Assembly: GCA_964398295.1 (NCBI GenBank)
Contig: CAYNMW010000069.1
Coordinates: 1 to 22,097 of the forward strand
Direction of reading: 5' to 3'
DNA from: CALFUK01 sp964398295
Lineage (GTDB): Bacteria; Bacteroidota; Bacteroidia; Chitinophagales; Saprospiraceae
Length of the DNA: 22,097 bases
The stretch's first letter is position 1. Each line of letters starts with the position of its first letter. Below are positions 7,340 through 14,723 of the stretch, piece by piece. The translations under genes and the position numbers were made by a program. The notes below the pieces were generated by a model. The model was not told where the DNA came from. It was given only the letters and a program-made list of their open reading frames with translations, and ran no database searches.

Positions 7340-9319
7340 ATGGGCACGACTTTACGGCAAATGCCGGTATTTATTCCTGTATCCTGCTATATAATTGGTA
7401 TTGTAGTAGGCTCTTATCTAAGTTTTGCAACTTGGCTGTACCTTGCCTATGCGTGCATTTTATTGATTGCTTTAATTGGGTATACATCAAATCAACCTGT
7501 TTTTATAGTGTCCTTAATGTGCTTATTTGTTGCATTTGGGATGCATGCGGAGCACTTTTATCGTCAATGTATTCAATGCCCAATTTGTGAATTACACAAT
7601 AATAAGGATGTCAACATCAAAGCAATTATATCAAGTGAAATTACAATTAGTGCAGATGGAAAAGTAAATCGATTTACGATAGATACTGGGAAACACAGGA
7701 AAATTAGACTACAGGCGAGTACTATTGACTCTGCTGCAAACCGACTCTTAATCGGCGATCAAATAAACATAACGGGCAAATTACAAACTATCCAAGCTCC
7801 CAAAAGCCCGCGTCAATTTGATTACAAACGGTTTATGGAAAACAAAGGGATACAGTATCAAATCAAGATTAAAGAAATACAGTATTTACCCAATTATCGG
7901 ATTTCACTCTTCAGAATCATTCAACAAATAAAATCCGTTTGTAAACGCAAAATTAAAGCACACATTACGAATGAATACGCCCAACAAGTTTGTTTGGCGA
8001 TGGCATTAGGTGAAAAAAAAGCACTAAATCATGACATTATTCAGACATTTCGCCAAACAGGTACAGCTCACTATATGGCTGTATCTGGTTTACATGTGGA
8101 TCTTGTTTCTCTTATACTTTTAAGTTTTTTTCGGTATTTGAATATTAAAAAAACTGGATGGAGGATAGTTAAATTCCTATGTTTTGCTGCTTTTATCTGG
8201 TTTTATGCGTGTCTGGTTGGGTTAAGTCCATCTGTAATGCGGGCGGCTTTTATGTTTAGCATTTACTCGTTTGGGAGTATATTTCATCTACCTACCAATC
8301 ATTGGAATACTTTATCTCTCACAGCGGGGATACTTTTAATATACCAACCTTCTTTTCTTTATGATGTAGGGTTTCAATTGTCATTTATTGCTGTGATCAG
8401 TATTGTAGTGTATTATCCGTTTATAGCAAATTATTTTCGTTCATCTCCATGGTTGTTGAATAAATGTATGTCTGCCATAGTTGTTACGTTATCCGTACAA
8501 GTACTGATTTTCCCACTTAATCTCTATTATTTTCATCAATTCCCATTGAATTTTATTATAGCAAATTCCTTTCTCTGGTTATTTGCGATCCTTTTTATTT
8601 ATGGGTCATTTTTCTTGATTGCTATTAGCTTTATTAGTGGTTCATTTGCAAACTTTGTAGGGGAATTAATTGGTTATACTTCCTCTACACTCGAAGTAAG
8701 TCTTCAATATATCCAACAATTTGATTCGCTTATCCTAACTGACATTTGGCTTACGGAAGCAGAGCTAGTGTCACTTTATCTTGCAATTATATCTGGTACA
8801 TGGTTTATGTTCCAATCAAAGAAATTAGCCTTTATCTGCTTTTTTGTGACTTTAACCTTAAATGCAGAATTGTACTTTATAAAGAGGCAACAATCACTTT
8901 CTACGGCATTTATATATGTCTACCCCACATATGGAGAATTCAGAATAGACTTTATTTACAAATCGAGCTGTTATACATTTTCCGAATCCGACACTGCACT
9001 CACATCCGCCATTCAGAATAATCGGTCTTATCATTCAATTAATCAAATCCACCAACTAAAGATTGATGAATGCTACGAAGACGATAAGCTATGGAAGGTT
9101 GAAAATGCGTTTGAATTTTTTGGACATACAGTATTGGTACAAAAGGAATTACCTATCAAAAACGCATGTCAATATGATTTCATTATTGATTTGCATTTAT
9201 CTGAAATCACTTCATGCCATGAAACTATTTACATTCATAACAATACTAAAACCCAATCAATTCGGAATGCTCATCATCTCCGATCTCAAGGAAGCTTTAT
9301 GCACGAAATTGACATTTGA
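7340..9319 (+). CDS. comEC: ComEC/Rec2-family DNA-uptake channel, no recognisable nuclease motif
   Basis: ComEC forms the inner-membrane channel that brings single-stranded DNA into the cell during natural transformation. The 659 residues start with membrane helices and an OB-like DUF4131 region (about 20-180). The Competence domain follows (about 215-490), with the hallmark ALGEKKALNHDI, TGTAHYMAVSGLHV (residues 240-253), GLSPSVMRAAFM (294-305) and DVGFQLSFIA. The last 160 residues are soluble and occupy the position of the usual metallo-beta-lactamase-like domain. I see no HxHxDH motif there, so nuclease activity is not expected from this domain. This short form fits other Bacteroidota ComEC proteins as I recall them. 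Its TGA overlaps the ATG of the next gene, a ComEA-like protein, which supports the competence assignment. Confidence 0.92.
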   Translation: MGTTLRQMPVFIPVSCYIIGIVVGSYLSFATWLYLAYACILLIALIGYTSNQPVFIVSLMCLFVAFGMHAEHFYRQCIQCPICELHNNKDVNIKAIISSEITISADGKVNRFTIDTGKHRKIRLQASTIDSAANRLLIGDQINITGKLQTIQAPKSPRQFDYKRFMENKGIQYQIKIKEIQYLPNYRISLFRIIQQIKSVCKRKIKAHITNEYAQQVCLAMALGEKKALNHDIIQTFRQTGTAHYMAVSGLHVDLVSLILLSFFRYLNIKKTGWRIVKFLCFAAFIWFYACLVGLSPSVMRAAFMFSIYSFGSIFHLPTNHWNTLSLTAGILLIYQPSFLYDVGFQLSFIAVISIVVYYPFIANYFRSSPWLLNKCMSAIVVTLSVQVLIFPLNLYYFHQFPLNFIIANSFLWLFAILFIYGSFFLIAISFISGSFANFVGELIGYTSSTLEVSLQYIQQFDSLILTDIWLTEAELVSLYLAIISGTWFMFQSKKLAFICFFVTLTLNAELYFIKRQQSLSTAFIYVYPTYGEFRIDFIYKSSCYTFSESDTALTSAIQNNRSYHSINQIHQLKIDECYEDDKLWKVENAFEFFGHTVLVQKELPIKNACQYDFIIDLHLSEITSCHETIYIHNNTKTQSIRNAHHLRSQGSFMHEIDI

Positions 9320-10296
9320 TGAAATTCAATTCGAACTATTACACCAATAAAGAAAAAAGAACCTATCTCTTAGTTGCATTCATTCTAATCACTATGACTA
9401 GCGTACGAGTGTACATTCATCATCAGACTCCAAATCATCATTCATCTGTTTTTAATAGAATTACGCCTCAAGTAGATAAGGAACTACCCATCAACAATTT
9501 GAATAAACTGAATCAAGAACAAAGAGTCAAAAAGAAACAATCAGAGGCAAAACTAAATACGACCGCATACCTTCTTCATGCATCGCCATTTGATCCAAAT
9601 GAAGTTGGTGAATCCGAATTGACGAAAATGAAATTTCCTACTAAAGGCATTCAAAATTTATTAAAGTACAGAGCAAAAGGAGGTTCCATCAAAACGGTTG
9701 CTCAATTTAAACGCATTTGGGGCTTTGAAGATATTGAAGAGTCATTCCTTGATACCATTTTATTGCTCCCTGTACCAACTAACCATCGCCAATTTGATAC
9801 TCCCATTTTCAATGATAGAAATAAAGAAAAAGAAAAGGCTACATTTTACATTCCCAAAAAGACATACTCGCCAAAAATTGTTGACATCAATCATAGTGAC
9901 ACTACAGAATTAAAATCATTAAAAGGTATTGGTTCGTGGCGCGCAATGAAATTAATCGAATTCAGAGAACAACTTGGAGGCTTTCATTCTATCGAACAAC
10001 TATCATCAGTCGGTTGGCTTCCTGACTCCGTTTATCAATCAATCAAAGCTCAACTTAGAGTAGATAGCACAGCGATAAAGCAAATAACCATTAACCATTC
10101 GAATCTGAAAGAATTGAGTAATCATCCATATATTAATTTTGCTAAAGCTAGAATGCTTACCAATTACATAGTAGAACACGGCCCATTGAACGATAAGAGA
10201 CAATTGTATACAATGCGTGGTTTAGACAGTGCCTTTGTCGAGCAAATACTACCCTATCTTGATCTTAGTATTGATATTGATCAGAATTCGTTTTAA
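9319..10296 (+). CDS. ComEA-like membrane-anchored helix-hairpin-helix DNA-binding protein
   Basis: The protein has a short cytoplasmic N-terminus, one membrane helix (about residues 14-33, RTYLLVAFILITMTSVRVYI) and a periplasmic region with several HhH-type units. The clearest is at 185-250: KIVDINHSDTTELKSLKGIG, then a helix and GGFHSIEQLSSV. Degenerate units flank it at about 88-150 (FDPNEVGESELTKMKF) and 255-316 (ITINHSNLKELSNHPYI). In transformation systems ComEA binds incoming double-stranded DNA in the periplasm and hands it to ComEC. I chose the ATG at 9319, which overlaps the comEC stop as TGATG and gives 325 residues; an in-frame TTG one codon earlier is unlikely. The multi-HhH layout is common in Bacteroidota, unlike the single domain of Bacillus ComEA. 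Confidence 0.85.
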   Translation: MKFNSNYYTNKEKRTYLLVAFILITMTSVRVYIHHQTPNHHSSVFNRITPQVDKELPINNLNKLNQEQRVKKKQSEAKLNTTAYLLHASPFDPNEVGESELTKMKFPTKGIQNLLKYRAKGGSIKTVAQFKRIWGFEDIEESFLDTILLLPVPTNHRQFDTPIFNDRNKEKEKATFYIPKKTYSPKIVDINHSDTTELKSLKGIGSWRAMKLIEFREQLGGFHSIEQLSSVGWLPDSVYQSIKAQLRVDSTAIKQITINHSNLKELSNHPYINFAKARMLTNYIVEHGPLNDKRQLYTMRGLDSAFVEQILPYLDLSIDIDQNSF

Positions 10297-10319
10297 TACG
10301 TCGAAATCAAGTATGTTTG
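10287..10319 (+). promoter_or_regulatory. Candidate Bacteroidota-type promoter for the ABC exporter
   Basis: TATGTTTG at 10312-10319 is an exact TAnnTTTG -7 element and is followed by C, as in the extended consensus. The -33 element is weak: TTCG at 10287-10290, 21 bases upstream, against a consensus of TTTG. A start point near 10326 would leave a leader of about 28 bases before the GTG. The end of the ComEA-like gene overlaps the -33 position. Confidence 0.4.
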
Positions 10320-10353
10320 CAGAACAATTTGAACTTCAATTTGTCAAAGATTA

Positions 10354-12138
10354 GTGAAGAATCTTAGAATACTCAACAAATATATTTTTCGGTACAAATG
10401 GCGTTTGCTCATCGGCATCGTATGTGTTACATGTTCTAATTTTTTCAAAGCCAGAGTTCCATTAGAAATAGGAAGAGCACTTGATTTTGTTTTAACGGAA
10501 GTGGAAACATTCAAGAGTCAGTCTGGAAGTACAGACCTGTTTACAGAAACCCTAGGATCACATTTATTTAAGTTCGGAATTACTGTACTTGTGTATGCAC
10601 TCATCATGGGAGTATTCATGTACTTTATGAGGCAAACGATTATTTACAATTCCCGTGTAATTGAATACGATTTGCGGAAGGACATTTATGATCACTACCA
10701 GAAGATGGATATCAGTTTCTACAAAAAACACAATACTGGTGACCTGATGTCACGTATTTCTGAAGATGTCACAAAAGTTCGGATGTATCTGGGACCGGCT
10801 TTGCTTTATGGCATCAACCTGGTATCCTTATTTGCAATGGTAATTTATGCCATGATCACTACTAATCCAACCTTGTCACTATATACACTATTGCCATTGC
10901 CATTTTTATCCATATCCATTTACATGGTTAGTAGTGTCATCAATAAAAAAAGTGAACTGATACAAGAACAGCTTGCTACACTGACAAGCTTTACACAAGA
11001 ATCCTATTCAGGGATTAAGATTATCAAATCCTATGTAAAGGAAAGATCGTTCAGCAATGCATTCGGGGATGAGAGCGAATCCTTTAAAGATAAGTCAATG
11101 GAATTGGCTAAGGTGAATGCCATGTTCTTTCCTTTGATGATTTTACTCATCTCTGCCAGCACATTATTAACGGTATTGATGGGTGGAATACAAGTAATCA
11201 ATGGACACGCTACTGCAGGTGAGATTGCTCAGTTTATCATCTATGTCAACATGCTGACCTGGCCGGTGACAGCTATTGGATGGATCGCTAGCATTATACA
11301 AACGGCAGAAGCTTCACAAAAACGAATCAATGAATTTCTGCAAGAAGAAAGTAAAATAAAAAGCCCACCAGATCCTAGTCAATATTTATCTGGAGAAATC
11401 AATTTTTCAAATGTGTCTTTCACCTTTCCAAATAGCGGCATTCAAGCATTAAAGAATATCAATTTCAAACTTGAACAAGGAGAGAAAATGATTATCATTG
11501 GAAAGACAGCATCTGGTAAATCTACCATTGCAGATTTAATGCTCAGATTATTTGACCCTACTGAAGGATTAATATCGATAGGAGGACAGGACATAAAAAA
11601 ATTGGAACTTAATCAACTGAGACATGCTATTGGCTATGTACCTCAGGATGTATTCCTGTTTTCAGATACTGTAAGTAACAATATTCGTTTTGCAGATCAT
11701 TCAGCAAATGACCAAAAAGTACATGAATTTGCTGCGCACGCTGCTGTAAAAAAGGACATCCTCAACCTACCAGAGCAATTTGATACAAAGGTTGGAGAAC
11801 GAGGTGTCACGCTTTCAGGTGGACAAAAACAACGAGTGTCTATTGCACGTGCATTGATTAAAGATCCAAACATCTTTATCCTCGACGATTGTTTAAGCGC
11901 AGTTGACCTGGCAACAGAAAAACACATTCTCAGCTACTTCAAAGACGCTTTACGTGATAAAACAGCCATTATCATCACACATCGCATTTTCACTACCCTT
12001 GATGTTGATAAAGTTCTTGTACTCGAAGATGGAAACATTTTAGAATATGGAAGTCCAAAGGAATTGATGAATCAAGGGGGATATTACCACCAAATGGTTA
12101 CTGACGAGCTAAAAGAAAATCAAGTAAAAACAGCCTAA
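10354..12138 (+). CDS. ABC exporter, fused permease and ATPase (MsbA/MdlB-like)
   Basis: This is a half-transporter of 594 residues that should work as a dimer to export a lipid or drug-like substrate across the inner membrane; the substrate is unknown. The transmembrane domain spans about 1-330 and includes the intracellular-loop motif KKHNTGDLMSRISEDV. The nucleotide-binding domain has Walker A GKTASGKST (383-391), Q-loop PQDVFLF, signature LSGGQ (487-491), Walker B FILDDC (508-513), D-loop SAVD and the switch H543 in ITHR. The residue after the Walker B Asp is D512, where the catalytic Glu is normally found. That is a feature of the weak site in heterodimeric exporters, although the other motifs look active. 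The GTG start is the only sensible one, as the next Met is at residue 85. Confidence 0.9.
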   Translation: MKNLRILNKYIFRYKWRLLIGIVCVTCSNFFKARVPLEIGRALDFVLTEVETFKSQSGSTDLFTETLGSHLFKFGITVLVYALIMGVFMYFMRQTIIYNSRVIEYDLRKDIYDHYQKMDISFYKKHNTGDLMSRISEDVTKVRMYLGPALLYGINLVSLFAMVIYAMITTNPTLSLYTLLPLPFLSISIYMVSSVINKKSELIQEQLATLTSFTQESYSGIKIIKSYVKERSFSNAFGDESESFKDKSMELAKVNAMFFPLMILLISASTLLTVLMGGIQVINGHATAGEIAQFIIYVNMLTWPVTAIGWIASIIQTAEASQKRINEFLQEESKIKSPPDPSQYLSGEINFSNVSFTFPNSGIQALKNINFKLEQGEKMIIIGKTASGKSTIADLMLRLFDPTEGLISIGGQDIKKLELNQLRHAIGYVPQDVFLFSDTVSNNIRFADHSANDQKVHEFAAHAAVKKDILNLPEQFDTKVGERGVTLSGGQKQRVSIARALIKDPNIFILDDCLSAVDLATEKHILSYFKDALRDKTAIIITHRIFTTLDVDKVLVLEDGNILEYGSPKELMNQGGYYHQMVTDELKENQVKTA

Positions 12139-12146
12139 TTATTGGA

Positions 12147-12166
12147 ATTGTAAGTTATATTACAAT
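12147..12166. promoter_or_regulatory. Inverted repeat between exporter and PUR gene
   Basis: ATTGTAA and TTACAAT are separated by six bases, lying nine bases after the exporter stop and 40 bases before the PUR-domain gene. The stem is AT-only apart from one pair and is followed by a broken T-rich stretch. It may be a weak terminator or an operator; the sequence does not decide. Confidence 0.25.
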
Positions 12167-12206
12167 AGTATTTTGTAATTTTTATTAATCAAAACAATTA
12201 CAGCTA

Positions 12207-12704
12207 GTGGAAAATGATAACTCGGCGCGATTTGAAAGTGTGTATTCTACTAAGGTTAGAGCAGGTAGAAGGCGTACGTATTTCTTTGATGTCAGAAAGA
12301 CAAAAGGTGGGGATTTTTACATAACCCTCACGGAAAGCACAAAGAAGTTTAATGGTGATGGTTACGACAGGCACAAAATCTTTTTGTACAAAGAAGATTT
12401 TAACAGATTCCAGAATTCATTGAATGACACGATTAATCATGTCAAAAATGATCTGATGCCAGACTATGACTACGAACAGTATGAAAGACGACAAGAAGAA
12501 TGGGAAGCAAAATTAGCAGAAGAAAACGCTCAAGCTGAGTCGATGCCTGCTACTGAGTCTACTGAGACATCTGCTGCTACTGCAGAAACAACCAGTACAC
12601 CGGAAGCTCCTGAAACGACTGAAAGTCCAGAGTCTACTGATGCGCCTTCAACTGAATCGTCACCTGACGCAGATTTAAAATCAGAGGACGATATGTCTTG
12701 GTAG
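12207..12704 (+). CDS. DUF3276 / PUR-alpha-like nucleic-acid-binding protein
   Basis: Residues 8-92 match the Bacteroidota DUF3276 or PUR family, related to the eukaryotic PUR-alpha repeat that binds single-stranded DNA and RNA. Visible marks are ESVYSTKVRAGRRRTYFFDV, then GDFYITLTEST, KIFLYKEDFNRF and a helix ending HVKNDLMPDYDYEQYE. Members are small, likely cytoplasmic and dimeric. After a short charged helix (about 93-110) comes a 50-residue disordered tail made of Glu, Ser, Thr, Pro and Ala, ending acidic (KSEDDMSW). The start is GTG; no in-frame ATG is close, and the domain begins almost at once. The precise cellular role is not established. Confidence 0.9.
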   Translation: MENDNSARFESVYSTKVRAGRRRTYFFDVRKTKGGDFYITLTESTKKFNGDGYDRHKIFLYKEDFNRFQNSLNDTINHVKNDLMPDYDYEQYERRQEEWEAKLAEENAQAESMPATESTETSAATAETTSTPEAPETTESPESTDAPSTESSPDADLKSEDDMSW

Positions 12705-12713
12705 TTAACCTAC

Positions 12714-12734
12714 CAGTCAATTTCGTTTAGACTG
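12714..12734. terminator. Weak hairpin between converging PUR and ABC genes
   Basis: CAGTC (12714-12718) pairs with GACTG (12730-12734) around an 11-base loop, followed by a T/C-rich stretch. It lies in the 89-base gap between two converging genes, where a terminator is expected, but the stem is only five pairs long. Confidence 0.25.
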
Positions 12735-12793
12735 ACTTTACTTTCAAATTTACTTGATGGTATAGGATTGTCATGTCGTTTATCAATCGATCT

Positions 12794-13597
12794 TTAGCCC
12801 ATTTCAGCTACAGCAATCATCTCATCTTCAACGTGGTGTACCAACTCTGTATACCTTTTATCTCTTTTGGTTTGCCTATTTCTAATCAATGGTAAATCGA
12901 CCTTTATATGTCTGACAAACTTAGAAGGTGCAGATTTTAAGATATAGATATCATCTCCCAGATAAACAGCTTCTGGAATGTCGTGTGTCACAAACACAAT
13001 AGTAGAATGGAATTGGTGCCAAATTTTGGAAAGAAGGTCTTGCATTTGCAATCGCGTTCGCACATCCAAAGCTCCAAATGGCTCATCCATGAGCAAAATT
13101 TGAGGATTTGCTAACAAACTGCGACCAATTGCAACCCGCTGGAGTTGTCCACCAGAAAGTGTTGGATACTGCGCATATTTATGTTGATGGCCATCTAAAC
13201 CAATCAACTGGATCATCTCCATTGCTTTTTCATCTCGTTCTTTCTTCCCCATCCCTTTATACTGTAATCCCAGACCGACATTATCCAAAACTGTCATCCA
13301 TGGTAAAGAAGAGTATCGCTGAAAGACCATGCTGACTCGTTGTGCATCTTCAAGATTTTTGCCATCAATCATGACAGTACCTTCAGTTGGCTCTTGCAAT
13401 CCAGCTATGTATCTCAACAAAGTAGACTTCCCGCTACCAGACATTCCGAGTATGACAACAAACTGACCTTGATCAGGTTTATCTTCTATCAAGAATTCCA
13501 GGTCTTTGATTATCCAATTTTGACCACCATCATATGACTGACCGATTCCCCTTAAATCAATGATGTTGCGTAAGCTCGTATCAGTAAATTCAGGCAT
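12794..13597 (-). CDS. ABC transporter ATPase, SsuB/TauB/NrtD type
   Basis: This is the ATPase that powers import through the neighbouring permease. Motifs in the 267-residue protein are Walker A GMSGSGKS (51-58), Q-loop FQRYSSLPWMTVLDNV (Q93), signature LSGGQ (147-151), Walker B ILLMDEP (D171, E172) and switch H205 in VTHDIPEAV. The Q-loop wording is typical of the nitrate/sulfonate/taurine subfamily. I chose the ATG at 13597, which overlaps the permease stop by eight bases (ATGCCTGA) and so suggests translational coupling. An upstream ATG at 13642 would add 15 residues not expected in the family. It is the last gene of the six-gene minus-strand operon. No sulfur, thiamine or nitrate metabolism gene is nearby, so the substrate is unknown. 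Confidence 0.92.
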   Translation of the reverse strand: MPEFTDTSLRNIIDLRGIGQSYDGGQNWIIKDLEFLIEDKPDQGQFVVILGMSGSGKSTLLRYIAGLQEPTEGTVMIDGKNLEDAQRVSMVFQRYSSLPWMTVLDNVGLGLQYKGMGKKERDEKAMEMIQLIGLDGHQHKYAQYPTLSGGQLQRVAIGRSLLANPQILLMDEPFGALDVRTRLQMQDLLSKIWHQFHSTIVFVTHDIPEAVYLGDDIYILKSAPSKFVRHIKVDLPLIRNRQTKRDKRYTELVHHVEDEMIAVAEMG

Positions 13598-14717
13598 TGA
13601 TTTGTCGCTTTGCGTTAAAAATTTTAAACTCTCCGTATGCAATAATCAGTATACCAGAAATAACAACAATTGGTAAAATTAGCCACCAACTGATTGCAGA
13701 AAGATTTACAAAAGAGCCAATTAATATTGTCAAGAATAGGAATGCTAAAATTGTATAAATTCCATATTGTGATTCCTTTATTCCAGGAGTCACCGTATTG
13801 ATCGTCTTAAATGGCATCAATCTTTTATCGATGAATTCGAAAATTCGATCCTGCATGAAGCCGATTAAAATAATGACAAATAAAATGGCAAAGACTTTTT
13901 CTATTTGACCACCTCTCGCTTTTTGGTAAATCAATGCGCCAATTCCATTCGTCTTATTCAACAACTCTGCAATGATGATGTACGTCCAGGAGATGGCAGT
14001 CAAGACACGAATATCATCCATTACCTTTGACATAACGGATGGAATGTAAACTGATTTGATCGTTTGCCAATTTGTGGCTCCTAAAGTGAATACAGTTTTT
14101 GTATACACATCTTGTACTTCTCGCACTCGTTGAGCCACAACTGGTAGAAGATATACGATGATACCAAATGCCAGAAAAGCCACTTTCATGTTATCTTCAA
14201 TTCCAAACCATACGATGAACAATCCAGTAAGCGCCGTCAGTGGTAAAAAACGTAGTGCATTCACCTGATTACTAAATAGTCCCTTGAATAAAGGGTATAG
14301 TCCAACAATAAATCCTAAAGGTATGGAAATCAAAATCGCCCATAGATATCCTTTAAGATTTAACCAAATGGACTGAAGTGCGTGAAAGACGAGTTTGTCC
14401 TCCTGAAACAATGGCTTGTATGATTGTAAAACCTGAATAGGCAGTGGAAGTAGTGGATAGGCTTTCTCAAACTCAGTAGCATTGGCGAAAGCCAGCGAAT
14501 CAGCATGCGCAATGGAGTCTAATAAGTATTGATTATTTTCATCCAAAGACGAAGGCAATTGTTTTGTATAGCCTTCTACTACAGGTCGCTTAACTGAGAA
14601 GATTTCTGCAGCCATCCACCAAATGGCTATAAATATAATTAGGCCAATAACTCCAAGTATCCAACTTTGAGCTTTGGTTAATTCTCCTCTTAAAGTAAAT
14701 AGGCTTTTTGTATTCAC
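13590..14717 (-). CDS. ABC transporter permease, SsuC/TauC/NrtB type, with extra helices
   Basis: This is the membrane channel subunit of the importer. It has an N-terminal helix at about 18-38 and a roughly 70-residue extracytoplasmic segment (40-110). The BPD_transp_1 core spans about 115-300, containing the ATPase-docking loop TLGATNWQTIKSVYIP (211-226). Beyond the usual end it carries two further helices at about 318-338 and 344-362 and a basic tail. At 375 residues it is longer than typical SsuC/TauC permeases of around 250-280. Translation most likely starts at a GTG (14717), six bases after the binding-protein stop; the next Met is at residue 35, past the first helix. The extra segments may contact the wall-anchored binding protein or the PspA-like partner, which is inference. 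Confidence 0.9.
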   Translation of the reverse strand: MNTKSLFTLRGELTKAQSWILGVIGLIIFIAIWWMAAEIFSVKRPVVEGYTKQLPSSLDENNQYLLDSIAHADSLAFANATEFEKAYPLLPLPIQVLQSYKPLFQEDKLVFHALQSIWLNLKGYLWAILISIPLGFIVGLYPLFKGLFSNQVNALRFLPLTALTGLFIVWFGIEDNMKVAFLAFGIIVYLLPVVAQRVREVQDVYTKTVFTLGATNWQTIKSVYIPSVMSKVMDDIRVLTAISWTYIIIAELLNKTNGIGALIYQKARGGQIEKVFAILFVIILIGFMQDRIFEFIDKRLMPFKTINTVTPGIKESQYGIYTILAFLFLTILIGSFVNLSAISWWLILPIVVISGILIIAYGEFKIFNAKRQINA

Positions 14718-14723
14718 CGATGC

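Noticed and set aside
8746..9350. Open frames on the same strand overlapping the end of comEC
   Set aside because: They run through the soluble C-terminal part of comEC in other frames and show no recognisable motifs. The comEC frame continues intact to a stop that couples to the next gene.
13597..13642. Longer N-terminus for the ABC ATPase from the ATG at 13642
   Set aside because: It would create a 53-base overlap with the permease and add 15 residues with no family support. The ATG at 13597 gives a standard stop/start overlap.
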